A DNA stretch of 62,094 nucleotides, taken from NCBI GenBank assembly GCA_002746685.1, contig PDQK01000030.1, forward strand, positions 1 to 62,094, read 5' to 3'. The notes beneath the pieces were generated by a model, which made no database searches, was not told the DNA's origin, and was given only the letters and a program-made list of their open reading frames with translations. Position 1 is the stretch's first letter. Each line of letters begins with the position of its first letter. This document shows, piece by piece, positions 54,105 through 62,094 of this stretch. Position numbers and translations under genes: made by a program. The stretch is from Desulfobulbus propionicus. GTDB taxonomy: Bacteria; Desulfobacterota; Desulfobulbia; Desulfobulbales; Desulfobulbaceae.

Positions 54105-55591
54105 CCTGTCACCATCTTCACAAATTGCATCATAACGCCGGGAAAGATACCAATTATAACTGAAACTGTTACCGCGATGAGAATGGGGATAAGCATGCTT
54201 AATGGTGCTTCCTTCATGCCTGTTTCAGGCTCACCTGCAGGACGCTTTCCAAAGAATGCCTTATAGGTAACTGGTGCAAAGTACCCCACATTAAGCACGG
54301 TGGAAGCTATAAGAATGAGCAGGATGCCTATCTGGTGTGCTTCCATGGAACCAACCAGCAAATACCACTTGGTCACAAAACCAGCCACCGGTGGTGCTCC
54401 AATCATGGACAACGAGGCCACTGCAAAGGCTCCAAAGGTAAAAGGCATGGTTCGTCCCAGCCCGCTCATTTCTGAAATGTCTTTTTTATGCGCTGCTATG
54501 TAGATGGCTCCTGCGCAGAAGAAGAGCGTAATCTTGGAAAAGGCGTGATTGACGATGTGAATCAGGCCGCCATCAATGGCATGGGGTGTAAGGAGAGCAA
54601 CCCCAAGAATGATGTAAGAGAGCTGGCTCACAGTGGAGTAAGCAAGACGAGCCTTGAGGTTATCCTTGGAGAGTGCGATCACCGAGGCCGCAATAATGGT
54701 AAACCCAACAAAATAGGCTGTGGGGATGCCAAGATTAAACAGCTGCATGGTGTCCACGCCAAACACATAGAGCATGGTCCTGGTGGTACAAAACACCCCA
54801 ACCTTAACAACGGCAACCGCATGTAAAAGTGCAGAGACCGGTGTTGGTGCAACCATGGCACCAGGCAGCCAGTGGTGAAAGGGCATAACCCCGTTTTTAG
54901 CAAAGCCAAATAGACAGAAGACATAGAGCAGAACCACAATCCAGCCCCTGGTATCTGCAGGAATAATCCCGGTAGCAATATTGTGTGGAAAATTCAGATG
55001 ACCCACCAGCACGTAAATAAGGATCAAAGCGGGTAAAAGAAAAAATTTGGCTGTGGTGGTCAGGTAAACAATGTATTTTCTGGCTCCCTCATAGGATTCC
55101 TTATCCTGATGGTGTGCGACCAGTGGATAGGTGCAGATGGAGACGATCTCATAAAAGAGATAAAGGGTAAACAGGTTATCTGAAAAGGCTACCCCAATTG
55201 CACCAAAAATGGCCAGGGCAAAGCAGGCATTGAACCGGGTCTGACAAGTTTCATCATGGGCGCGCATATACCCCATAGAGTAGAAGACCGCAATCATCCA
55301 CAGCGATGATGCGACCAAGGCAAAAATCATGGAGAATCCATCTGCCCTCAGGGTGATGGATAACCCTGGCAGCAACTCAAAAAGCGGAAACACCAAGGTC
55401 TTTCCACTTCTGAGTGCTGGAATAAAGGACAACACAATGATGAAAAGCAGGACCGACGAAATGCTTGAAATAGCTTCACGCAGGTTTGGATTCCTTTTCA
55501 ACGTCATGACCACCAGGCTGCCTAAAAGCGGTATGAGCACCGCCAGCAGCAGGCATGAATTTTCAACAATGGTAGGGGAAACTGGGTCCAT
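54101..55591 (-). CDS. Extra antiporter-like subunit (NuoL/MrpD family)
   Basis: 496 residues of about 14 helices. YLFYEIVSICTYPLVAHHQ carries the Glu of helix 5, GFAKNGVMPFHHWLPGAM the Lys and APTPVSALLHAVAVVKVGVF the following Lys block. It lacks the long C-terminal helix of NuoL. With NuoM, NuoN and the 596-residue NuoL-like gene, the operon has four antiporter-like subunits instead of three. It directly follows nuoK and is probably built into the membrane arm, next to subunit K (inference from gene order). Confidence 0.88.
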   Translation of the reverse strand: MDPVSPTIVENSCLLLAVLIPLLGSLVVMTLKRNPNLREAISSISSVLLFIIVLSFIPALRSGKTLVFPLFELLPGLSITLRADGFSMIFALVASSLWMIAVFYSMGYMRAHDETCQTRFNACFALAIFGAIGVAFSDNLFTLYLFYEIVSICTYPLVAHHQDKESYEGARKYIVYLTTTAKFFLLPALILIYVLVGHLNFPHNIATGIIPADTRGWIVVLLYVFCLFGFAKNGVMPFHHWLPGAMVAPTPVSALLHAVAVVKVGVFCTTRTMLYVFGVDTMQLFNLGIPTAYFVGFTIIAASVIALSKDNLKARLAYSTVSQLSYIILGVALLTPHAIDGGLIHIVNHAFSKITLFFCAGAIYIAAHKKDISEMSGLGRTMPFTFGAFAVASLSMIGAPPVAGFVTKWYLLVGSMEAHQIGILLILIASTVLNVGYFAPVTYKAFFGKRPAGEPETGMKEAPLSMLIPILIAVTVSVIIGIFPGVMMQFVKMVTG

Positions 55592-55606
55592 AATGTTTAT
55601 CTCCGA

Positions 55607-55933
55607 TTACCCTTGTAGATCGCCAAGATCTTCAACATCAATGGATTTGTAGTTACGATACACAGCGATCACAATACTGATGGCAATGGCTGCTTCTGCT
55701 GCCGCAATGGCCATGATAAACAGGGTGAAAATCTGGCCCACCGTAGGATCAGGCGCTAAAAAGCGGTTAAAGGCCATAAAGTTTGTGGAAGCTGCAGCAA
55801 GGATAAATTCCGAGGAGATCAACATGCCAATAATTGTTTTACGAGCGATGAGGCCGTATATACCGGCACCAAATAAAAAGGCACCAATGACCAGATAGGT
55901 TTCCAGGCAGTTGTACAGGTTAAGAACGAGCAT
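55607..55933 (-). CDS. nuoK: NADH-quinone oxidoreductase subunit K
   Basis: 108-residue membrane subunit with three helices. Its two conserved Glu are visible: GMLISSEFILAAASTNFMAF and AIAAAEAAIAISIVIAVYR. They belong to the proton path between the quinone chamber and the antiporter subunits. Starts 3 bases after the nuoJ stop. Confidence 0.96.
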   Translation of the reverse strand: MLVLNLYNCLETYLVIGAFLFGAGIYGLIARKTIIGMLISSEFILAAASTNFMAFNRFLAPDPTVGQIFTLFIMAIAAAEAAIAISIVIAVYRNYKSIDVEDLGDLQG

Positions 55934-55936
55934 CTG

Positions 55937-56497
55937 TTAATTTCTCCCTCTGCGTGCAATCACCAGTGCTCCGATAATCGCAATTAAGAGCACGATGGAA
56001 ATAAGCTCAAACACCATGGAGTAGTTGGTAAGCAATGCCTTGCCCATGGCTTCCATATCAGCTGATGCGCTCACCGGTCGTTGAAACACCTGCCAGTCAG
56101 TCTTGATACCGAGCAGGGAAAATGCGGCAAAAAAGAGTCCACCAACACTGCAACCTACGGGACCGACCAGCTTGGAGACGTATTTATTGCCTGGTAGAAT
56201 CTGCTGCTCAGGGGTAGCCATCATGATTCCAAAAGCAATCAGGATGGAAACCGCACCAACATAAATGAGCAGCTGCATCATGGCCAGGAAAGGGCTGAGT
56301 AAAAAATAGTAGACACCGGCCATCCCGGTAAAACAGACAGCCAGCCCGGCCACTGCACGCACCAGGCGGTGGGAGTTTACAGCAATGACAGCGCCGGTAA
56401 TAACCAGAGCAACGGTGAGTAAAAAGATAATCCCGACAAACCCTTCCAAAGAAAACAGTGATGGGTTAGCCACTGTTGGAGTAACAAGCGGTTGCAT
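55937..56497 (-). CDS. nuoJ: NADH-quinone oxidoreductase subunit J
   Basis: 186-residue membrane subunit with five helices. The conserved block AGVYYFLLSPFLAMMQLLIYVGAVSILIAFGIMM corresponds to the helix-3 region of NuoJ that holds a pi-bulge in known structures. The stop and start of nuoI and nuoJ share one base. Confidence 0.94.
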   Translation of the reverse strand: MQPLVTPTVANPSLFSLEGFVGIIFLLTVALVITGAVIAVNSHRLVRAVAGLAVCFTGMAGVYYFLLSPFLAMMQLLIYVGAVSILIAFGIMMATPEQQILPGNKYVSKLVGPVGCSVGGLFFAAFSLLGIKTDWQVFQRPVSASADMEAMGKALLTNYSMVFELISIVLLIAIIGALVIARRGRN

Positions 56498-56937
56498 CAG
56501 TTCTGTTCCTCCAGGCGTTTGACCAGGTCCATGATAAAATCATTTTTATCAAAACTGACCAGGTTATATTCTTTGGAAAACCCAATGGCATTAAACTTAC
56601 AGCTTTCAACACAGGAGCCGCAAAGACTGCATTTTGTAAAATCAAGTATATACTTGGTCACAGTCTTTTTCTTTTCCCCTTCAAACTTTTTGCCTGCAAC
56701 GGTAATGCACCCGGAAGGACAGGCACGCTGACAGGCCATGCAAGCGATACAGTTGGCTTTTCCGGTTTCTTCATCACCAATCAGTTCAATATGACCACGA
56801 AAGCGTTCGGTCATCTCAGGGACTGTGTAGGGGTAGTTTTCCGTAACCACTGGCTTGAAAAACTGACGCGCTGTAATCTTTAACCCGATCAACAGACTCT
56901 TGCTGCCCACCAGGATGTCGCTCCAGTAACCACTCAT
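56497..56937 (-). CDS. nuoI: NADH-quinone oxidoreductase subunit I (two [4Fe-4S])
   Basis: 146-residue peripheral ferredoxin-like subunit that carries clusters N6a and N6b. Two motifs: CIACMACQRACPSGCI (C-x2-C-x2-C-x3-CP) and CSLCGSCVESCKFNAI, where Lys replaces the Pro after the last Cys. An N-terminal amphipathic part anchors it to the membrane arm. Adjacent to nuoH with a 2-base gap. Confidence 0.96.
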   Translation of the reverse strand: MSGYWSDILVGSKSLLIGLKITARQFFKPVVTENYPYTVPEMTERFRGHIELIGDEETGKANCIACMACQRACPSGCITVAGKKFEGEKKKTVTKYILDFTKCSLCGSCVESCKFNAIGFSKEYNLVSFDKNDFIMDLVKRLEEQN

Positions 56938-56939
56938 AA

Positions 56940-57932
56940 CTAAAACACCTTGATGAATGCCGCTGTTAACAGCACATTAACGAGAGAGAAAGGAATTAAA
57001 ATTTTCCAGGACAGATTCAACAGCCTGTAAACTTGTGTTCGTGGATAGGTCCAGCGAATCCAGATAAAGGTGAAGATCAGGATATAAATTTTCAGCAGGA
57101 ACCACCACACACCTGGCGTTGCACCAAAAGGACAATCCCAGCCCCCCAGAAAAAGGATGGTGGTGAGACAGGCACCAACGACGATGTTTAAGTATTCACC
57201 CATCATGAACAGACCAAAGCCCATGGAACTGTACTCGGTCATAAAACCGGCGACCAGCTCACTCTCAGCTTCTGCCATATCAAAGGGTGCACGGTTGGTT
57301 TCTGCAACAGAACAGATAAAAAAGACAATAAATCCAATCCACATGTACAGAAAGTGACCGTTTTCCAGACGGAAGATATTCCAGTGCCAGAACCCGCCCT
57401 GCTGATCAAGAGCAATATCCCGCAAGTTCATGGAACCTGAAATCATCACAATGCATATCAGGGTGAGCAGCATGGGGATTTCATAGGCAAGGTTCTGGGA
57501 GACAGCACGAGCAGAAGAGATAATGGCGTATTTGTTCCCGGAAGCCCAGCCACCAAGCAATATTGCCATCATGGCAAGCGAAGCCAGGGCAAAAAGAAGC
57601 AGCACAGACAGTTCCATGGCCCGTGCCTGAATGCCGCCGGAAAAAGGGATAACCACCATGGAGGTGATGGCAGGAATCATGGCGATAACAGGCGCTACTC
57701 GAAACAGGATACCGTCAACCCCCTGGGGAACCAGGAGTTGCTTGGTCATCAATTTGATACCGTCAGCCAGCGGCTGGAGCAGCCCAAAGGGACCAACTTC
57801 CTTAGGACCGGGCCTGCGCTGAATATGCCCTGCTCCCTTCCGTTCACACCATCCCAGCCAAGCGGCATTAGCGCCGGCAAAGGCCATTATGCCAACCAAA
57901 TACAGTATTGGACGCCAGATACTTGTTTCCAT
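56940..57932 (-). CDS. nuoH: NADH-quinone oxidoreductase subunit H
   Basis: 330-residue membrane subunit that forms the quinone-binding site with NuoB and NuoD. The signature WCERKGAGHIQRRPGP near the N-terminus and AETNRAPFDMAEAESELVAG are fully conserved. Eight predicted helices. It lies between nuoD and nuoI in the usual bacterial order. Confidence 0.97.
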   Translation of the reverse strand: METSIWRPILYLVGIMAFAGANAAWLGWCERKGAGHIQRRPGPKEVGPFGLLQPLADGIKLMTKQLLVPQGVDGILFRVAPVIAMIPAITSMVVIPFSGGIQARAMELSVLLLFALASLAMMAILLGGWASGNKYAIISSARAVSQNLAYEIPMLLTLICIVMISGSMNLRDIALDQQGGFWHWNIFRLENGHFLYMWIGFIVFFICSVAETNRAPFDMAEAESELVAGFMTEYSSMGFGLFMMGEYLNIVVGACLTTILFLGGWDCPFGATPGVWWFLLKIYILIFTFIWIRWTYPRTQVYRLLNLSWKILIPFSLVNVLLTAAFIKVF

Positions 57933-57951
57933 AGTTACATAGCCTGTTTAC

Positions 57952-59070
57952 TTAACGATCAATCTCGGGAATAACGAGATCCAGACTCCCCATGAAAGCC
58001 AGCGCATCAGCCAGAAGCATGCCTTCTGCCACCTCGCCGAACAGGCTTAGATTAGAGAACGTTGGGGAACGAAGTTTGAGTTTATAGGGATTCTTACCGC
58101 CATCACAGACCAACCGATGCCCAAGTGAACCTCGGGCGGTCTCAACCGCTGAATAGTAATACCCGGCTTCCGGTTTGAGATTTTTGGATACCTTGGCCTG
58201 AACAGGGCCATCTGGGAGTTTATCCAGTGCCTGCTCGATGATACGCAGAGATTGTTCAATCTCATCCATCCTGACCATGTAGCGTGCCATTGAGTCGCAC
58301 TCGTCATAGACAGGTACGTCAAAATCAAATTCAGGGTAGACAGAAAACGGTTCGTTTTTGCGCACGTCGTAGTTAATTCCTGAACCTCGAGCTACCGGAC
58401 CGGTTGCTCCGTATCTACGGCACTGCTCTTTGGTGATAAAACCAATATCCTTAATCCGTTTAATCAGGATAATATTTCCCGTAACCAGATCATGGTACAG
58501 CGTTGGCATTCTGGAACGTAACCGCTTGATGAACTCACGGGTACCGGTGATGAACTCGTCATCAATATCATTATACACACCACCAAAACGGAAGTAGCAG
58601 TAGGTTAAACGTGAACCAGTGATCCGTTCAAGTAAATCAAGAATTTTTTCACGGTCATCAAAAGCATAAAGAAGCGGCGTAAATCCACCCAAATCAAGCA
58701 AAAATGCCGCCCACCAGAGGAGGTGGCTGGCAATGCGGTTCAACTCCACCGTGATAACCCGGATATATTCAGCCCGCTCTGGGACTTCGATACCAGCGGC
58801 ACGTTCAACAACCAGGGAGTACCCATGGTTAAAGGCGAGCGCGTGGAGATAATCCATGCGTGCGGTATTGGGCATGAACTGAGGGAAAGGAGCTACCTCA
58901 GCAAGCTTTTCATGCATCCTGTGGATGTAACCAAGTACAGGCTCAGCTTTTACTATGTATTCACCATCCATGGTGAGCTTGACACGAAGTACCCCATGGG
59001 TGGCAGGATGCTGCGGCCCAAGGTTGAGGACAAAGGTCTCATCATGCCGCAATTCGACGGGAAAGGTCAT
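57952..59070 (-). CDS. nuoD: NADH-quinone oxidoreductase subunit D
   Basis: 372-residue peripheral subunit related to the large subunit of NiFe hydrogenases but without metal-binding Cys. LNLGPQHPATHGVLRVKLTM and GYIHRMHEKLAE mark the quinone-site region. RFGGVYNDIDDEFI and the C-terminal end VIPEIDR are typical. Overlaps nuoC by 4 bases. NuoC and NuoD are separate, not fused. Confidence 0.97.
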   Translation of the reverse strand: MTFPVELRHDETFVLNLGPQHPATHGVLRVKLTMDGEYIVKAEPVLGYIHRMHEKLAEVAPFPQFMPNTARMDYLHALAFNHGYSLVVERAAGIEVPERAEYIRVITVELNRIASHLLWWAAFLLDLGGFTPLLYAFDDREKILDLLERITGSRLTYCYFRFGGVYNDIDDEFITGTREFIKRLRSRMPTLYHDLVTGNIILIKRIKDIGFITKEQCRRYGATGPVARGSGINYDVRKNEPFSVYPEFDFDVPVYDECDSMARYMVRMDEIEQSLRIIEQALDKLPDGPVQAKVSKNLKPEAGYYYSAVETARGSLGHRLVCDGGKNPYKLKLRSPTFSNLSLFGEVAEGMLLADALAFMGSLDLVIPEIDR

Positions 59071-59594
59071 GGCATATAGTCCTTAAGAAGGGGGAAGAAA
59101 TCAGCATCTTCGGGCAAAAGGATTCTGGTCAAGTCAGGGTGACCCTCGAAGATAACACCATAAAAATCGAAGGTTTCGCGCTCGTGCCAGTTGGCAGCAG
59201 GAGTTACCCCGGTAAGGGTTGGCAGCGTAGGATTATCCCGCGGGATAAAAGCCCTCACAGTAACCCGATCAGTGCGCTCATCGTAGCAGGTAAAGTCGTA
59301 CACTACCTCCAGCTGATCTTCCTTAATCCAGTCAACCCCTGCGATGGATTCCAGAAAGTAGTGCTCTTTGTCAAGCACCTGAGCAACCGCAACGAGTTGA
59401 TCTGAAGTACAGAGCACATCGAGATGGCTTCCGTGTTTGGCATACTCAGTGATAATCACACCAGGCATACGTACAGCGTCCTGAACACTTTCCTCGGCTT
59501 CTTCACCTTCTGCTTCCATTGGCTCAGCTTGCGTGGGTTCCTGCTCTGGAAAAAGCGCTGCAAGCGCAGACCTCGTTTGTTCTATTTTATTCAT
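59067..59594 (-). CDS. nuoC: NADH-quinone oxidoreductase subunit C
   Basis: 175 residues. The first 40 carry an acidic, low-complexity insertion (EAEGEEAEESVQDAV) before the conserved domain. Then VAQVLDKEHYFLESIAGVDW and ANWHERETFDFYGVIFEGHP, the hallmark of NuoC. It should sit between NuoD and NuoB in the peripheral arm. 27 bases after the nuoB stop. Confidence 0.94.
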   Translation of the reverse strand: MNKIEQTRSALAALFPEQEPTQAEPMEAEGEEAEESVQDAVRMPGVIITEYAKHGSHLDVLCTSDQLVAVAQVLDKEHYFLESIAGVDWIKEDQLEVVYDFTCYDERTDRVTVRAFIPRDNPTLPTLTGVTPAANWHERETFDFYGVIFEGHPDLTRILLPEDADFFPLLKDYMP

Positions 59595-59621
59595 CGGCTT
59601 AGACGTAATTTCTTGGCTCAG

Positions 59622-60110
59622 TTAAACTCGTGGCCAGCGACGATGACCGGTAATCTTCTCTTCAAGGGTCATGATACCTTCAAGAAGTGCTTCCGGCCGG
59701 GGAGGACATCCAGGAATGTACACATCCACTGGAAAAAGTTTGTCAGCACCTTCTACAACGTTATAGTTTTCCTTCACCTTAAACGGACCGCCAGAGATAG
59801 CGCAGTTGCCCATGGCGATAACCCATTTAGGTTCAGGCATCTGGTCGTAGAGGGTTTTTACTGCCAGTTCCAGTTTTTTATTAATGGTGCCGGCAACAAT
59901 CATTACATCACTCTGCCGTGGTGAGGGCCTGAACACCTCAGCGCCAAACCTGGCAATATCAAACCGGGAACCACCGGTGCACATCATTTCAATGGCGCAA
60001 CAGGCAAGCCCGAAGGTCATCGGCCACAATGAGTTTGCCCGACCAAGAGCAAGCAGCTTGTCGAGCTGGGCAAACTGCACTATTGATGATGGTACTTTTT
60101 CAACTTCCAC
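59622..60110 (-). CDS. nuoB: NADH-quinone oxidoreductase subunit B (cluster N2)
   Basis: 162-residue subunit with the terminal cluster N2 that reduces quinone. The double-Cys motif LACCAIEMM and the later ligands in MGNCAISGG and [12 protein letters not shown] are all present. The gene starts 31 bases inside the end of nuoA. Length and motifs are canonical. Confidence 0.96.
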   Translation of the reverse strand: MEVEKVPSSIVQFAQLDKLLALGRANSLWPMTFGLACCAIEMMCTGGSRFDIARFGAEVFRPSPRQSDVMIVAGTINKKLELAVKTLYDQMPEPKWVIAMGNCAISGGPFKVKENYNVVEGADKLFPVDVYIPGCPPRPEALLEGIMTLEEKITGHRRWPRV

Positions 60111-60493
60111 TCGAACACTCCTTTTACCCAGGCATAAACAATGGCCAGCGACAATATACCCACAAAAATGACCACTTCCACAAAATCACGGATTACAAAC
60201 TCCGGAGCGTTATAGGCAACAGCAACCGGAAAGAGGAACAAAACATCCACGTCAAAGGCGAGAAAAATAAGGGCATAGAGATAATAGATGATACCAAAGC
60301 GAATCCAGGCTGTACCAATGGGTTCCATCCCGCATTCAATGAGTTGCCCGGATCTGCCTGCAGTCTGCCTGGTATGGGAGGATGGGCTGAAAAGTTTGAC
60401 GATGATTATGGGACCAACACCAAAAGCTAAAGCACCCATCAAAAAGATGGTTACATAAACGATATTGGTCAGGCTACCCTGATCCATTTGCAC
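60080..60493 (-). CDS. nuoA: NADH-quinone oxidoreductase subunit A
   Basis: 137-residue, three-helix membrane subunit and first gene of the complex I operon. Motifs: [16 protein letters not shown] and [16 protein letters not shown] (E/D residues near the quinone site). A strong ribosome site AAGGAG lies before the ATG (60493). The operon reads A-B-C-D-H-I-J-K then four antiporter-like genes; nuoE, F and G are absent here. Confidence 0.95.
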   Translation of the reverse strand: MQMDQGSLTNIVYVTIFLMGALAFGVGPIIIVKLFSPSSHTRQTAGRSGQLIECGMEPIGTAWIRFGIIYYLYALIFLAFDVDVLFLFPVAVAYNAPEFVIRDFVEVVIFVGILSLAIVYAWVKGVFEWKLKKYHHQ

Positions 60494-60524
60494 GGCTCCT
60501 TACACATCAAATTCATCAAATAAA

Positions 60525-60541
60525 CTGATCAGTATGATCAG
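60525..60541. promoter_or_regulatory. Palindrome upstream of nuoA, candidate operator
   Basis: CTGATCAGTATGATCAG is a perfect CTGATCA-N3-TGATCAG inverted repeat about 32-48 bases upstream of the nuoA start, between nuoA and the divergent LysR gene. A dimeric regulator site is likely; it does not have the usual T-N11-A LysR layout. Which regulator binds is unknown. Confidence 0.4.
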
Positions 60542-60750
60542 CACATCTTATAAAATATATCGAAATATCATTTTCCTGTCAACCACATTTCCGCAATCGG
60601 TTTGCCCGAGTACCACGCTGGGGGGCACATTACAATATATAATGCTGAGTGCTAAAAAACATTGACCTGTTTCACCTAAGTAGGGTACTCTAGCGCCGAA
60701 TTCAATTCCAATAATACATTCATTCAATCGTCCTGATACAAATATACGTC

Positions 60751-61734
60751 ATGGCCATTACATTTCGACAACTGGAAATATTTATTGCTGTTGCAGAGAC
60801 GCAGCAAGTAACAAGGGCCAGTAAAAAACTTTTCTTGACCCAATCCGCTGTCAGTATGGCACTGGGCGAACTGGAAAACCAACTGGGTGGTCCCCTCTTT
60901 GACCGACACGGGAGAAGTTTATTGCTCAATGATCGTGGCCGCTACCTGCTGCCACTCTCCAAACAAATCCTCAACCAAGTAGCCAATGTGGAAACCATGC
61001 TCACGGAGCAGAGCGATTCTGTGGCTGGTGTACTTGAAATTGTTGCAAGCTCGACCATTGGGAATTACGTGTTGCCGCACCTTATTGGTGCATTCATGCA
61101 GATCCACCCTGATGCCCACATCAACATGCTGGTGGTAAACACCATGGCAGCAGAAAATCTTGTTGCCAAAGGAGAAGCAGACCTGGGGTTTGTTGAAGGC
61201 GAAGTGAATATTGACTCTCTTGTGGCCACAGACTGGTTTGAGGACGAATTGGGCATCATTGTCAATCCTTCCCATAAACTAGCCAGCAGAAAGACGTTTA
61301 CAATCCCCGAAGATTTAAAAGAAACCAGTTGGGTTATGCGGGAAGAAGGGTCAGGAACCGCTGAAATCTTTACCAAAAAGCTTGGCAAACATGCCTCACT
61401 GTTAAAGGTGGTTACCAAAACGGGACATACAGAAGCCATTAAAAAGGCGGTTGAATCGGGTACTGGTGCAGCGTGCCTTTCCATGCTCACGGTCAGGCGT
61501 GAGCTGGAACATGGCTGGTTAAAGATCCTCCCCATTGAGGGCATAGATATGCGCCGCCAACTTCGGGTGATTCAACACAAGGATAAAATTATCACCAAGT
61601 TGATGTCTGAATTTCTGGAATTTTGTGAACTGGCGGCAGAAGGAATAAGTGGCAAAGAATGCCTTTCCCTGCCAGATAACCTCAAAACCTTTCTCCAGCG
61701 CTACAGGTCCCGAACCGGAAGACAGGTAACATAA
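60751..61734 (+). CDS. LysR-family transcriptional regulator
   Basis: 327 residues. N-terminal winged helix (FRQLEIFIAVAETQQVTRAS, SAVSMALGELENQLGGPLFDR) and a two-lobed effector domain starting with VAGVLEIVASSTIGNYVLPH. It is divergent from nuoA with a shared 257-base promoter region, so it is a candidate regulator of the complex I operon. The effector is unknown. Resembles CysB/CbbR-type regulators generally; a closer subfamily cannot be given with certainty. Confidence 0.9.
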   Translation: MAITFRQLEIFIAVAETQQVTRASKKLFLTQSAVSMALGELENQLGGPLFDRHGRSLLLNDRGRYLLPLSKQILNQVANVETMLTEQSDSVAGVLEIVASSTIGNYVLPHLIGAFMQIHPDAHINMLVVNTMAAENLVAKGEADLGFVEGEVNIDSLVATDWFEDELGIIVNPSHKLASRKTFTIPEDLKETSWVMREEGSGTAEIFTKKLGKHASLLKVVTKTGHTEAIKKAVESGTGAACLSMLTVRRELEHGWLKILPIEGIDMRRQLRVIQHKDKIITKLMSEFLEFCELAAEGISGKECLSLPDNLKTFLQRYRSRTGRQVT

Positions 61735-61743
61735 TTCTGTTGC

Positions 61744-61759
61744 ACCCGTGATTGGTTAT
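61744..61759. repeat. Dispersed motif copy C
   Basis: CCCGTGATTGGTTAT differs from copies A and B only in the last base. It lies 10 bases after the LysR stop and directly before the terminator. No inverted partner was found next to it. Confidence 0.4.
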
Positions 61760-61760
61760 A

Positions 61761-61795
61761 AAAAAGCCTGCTCTGGTAAAGAGCAGGCTTTTTTT
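61761..61795 (+). terminator. Rho-independent terminator after the LysR gene
   Basis: AAAAAGCCTGCTCT and AGAGCAGGCTTTTT form a 14-bp stem with a 5-base loop (GGTAA), followed by a T run. It could also serve the minus-strand gene at the right edge. Confidence 0.9.
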
Positions 61796-61907
61796 ATTCC
61801 CTCGGCAAGGGGCAACCTTTGGCTGGGGTTTAAAATGAAAAAACAAGACCTCGGCGCAAAGCCAGTTCCAGTGGGCCCTGACAAAGAGTGCTGTTTTTCG
61901 CGTGTGC

Positions 61908-62094
61908 CTACGTTACTGCAGTACTTTTTTTAACTGCCTTTACTCCAAAAACTTTGTTAAATTGGTTAATTGAAAGACTTTTGAGGAGAGACTTGGCACC
62001 TTTGGGCAGCTCATTTAATTGGTAAAAACAGTGATCCGGCGTAACAAATTCTGTGGCCTGGATACGGGATACTATCCGCTTGATTTGTGACCAT
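61908..62094 (-). CDS. 3' end of an unidentified gene entering from the right edge
   Basis: An uninterrupted frame of 62 codons runs from the window edge to TAG at 61908-61910. It includes QIKRIVSRIQATEFVTP and NELPKGAKSLLKSLSI, then a basic tail (VKAVKKSTAVT). The pattern LxELPxxAKxLLKxLxI recalls the C-terminus of some IS4/IS1634-type transposases, but this is a weak impression. The N-terminal part lies outside the window. Confidence 0.4.
   Translation of the reverse strand, partial: WSQIKRIVSRIQATEFVTPDHCFYQLNELPKGAKSLLKSLSINQFNKVFGVKAVKKSTAVT

Noticed and set aside
61740..62094. An intact insertion sequence at the right edge
   Set aside because: The partial frame only weakly resembles a transposase C-terminus, and the motif copy at 61745 lies before a terminator that fits the LysR gene.
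1..62094. CRISPR array, tRNA or rRNA genes, phage genes or toxin-antitoxin pairs
   Set aside because: No regularly spaced repeats, no cloverleaf-like segment and no recognisable phage or toxin proteins were seen on either strand.

Overview
This window looks like a chromosomal segment of an anaerobic Desulfobacterota bacterium, most like the Desulfobulbales. The support is indirect: a complex I operon without the NADH-oxidising module (no nuoE, nuoF or nuoG), a deltaproteobacterial-style type II secretion cluster, a small selenoprotein read through an in-frame TGA, and molybdopterin-linked genes. There are no rRNA or tRNA genes, no CRISPR array, no prophage and no complete insertion sequence. 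Mobile DNA is present only as decayed relics. No species can be named from sequence alone.

Layout. 1-3.6 kb: remnant of a REP-associated tyrosine transposase, a membrane-bound hybrid histidine kinase, and an IS6-type transposase relic. 3.6-11.6 kb: one minus-strand run recN - PP-loop thiolase-like gene - cca - rlmE - yebC - ruvC - ruvA - ruvB, covering DNA repair and RNA maturation. 11.8-12.6 kb: a DtxR-type metal regulator convergent with a SelW-like selenoprotein gene that carries its own hairpin. 12.7-27.1 kb: type II secretion genes, with gspF alone on plus and gspG-H-I-J-K-L-M-N-C-D-E on minus, headed by a large delta-60 beta-propeller protein with a CFI-type C-terminus that may be a client of the system. 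27.1-29.3 kb: molybdopterin-binding protein and a Bax-inhibitor-1 family protein. 29.6-41.7 kb: a loose set of envelope genes (lipase-like hydrolase, OmpA lipoprotein, Sel1/peptidoglycan-binding protein, DnaJ/peptidoglycan-binding fusion, outer-membrane transporter, PEP-CTERM protein) mixed with an ARMT1-like protein, copA/copZ, a TrpR-like relic and a cytidylate-kinase-like gene with a tiny Gly-rich partner. 42.1-47.1 kb: crotonase-family enzyme, a dead aspartokinase fragment, and a polar amino-acid ABC transporter with both permeases fused. 47.7-48.9 kb: glyA. 49.0-60.5 kb: nuoA-B-C-D-H-I-J-K followed by four antiporter-like subunits and one small membrane protein of unknown function, with a divergent LysR regulator at 60.75 kb. 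The right edge holds the 3' end of one more minus-strand gene.

How it works together: the complex I variant should couple oxidation of a non-NADH donor (ferredoxin or another low-potential carrier; inference) to quinone reduction and ion pumping, with more antiporter-like subunits than the usual three. The secretion system would export folded periplasmic proteins across the outer membrane. The most noteworthy observations are the hidden SelW selenoprotein, the four-antiporter complex I with an unknown small subunit, the J-domain/transmembrane/peptidoglycan-binding fusion, the ARMT1-like protein with an altered metal motif, the frameshifted TrpR-like gene, and a small dispersed motif (CCCGTGATTGGTTAC) found in intergenic or relic DNA.
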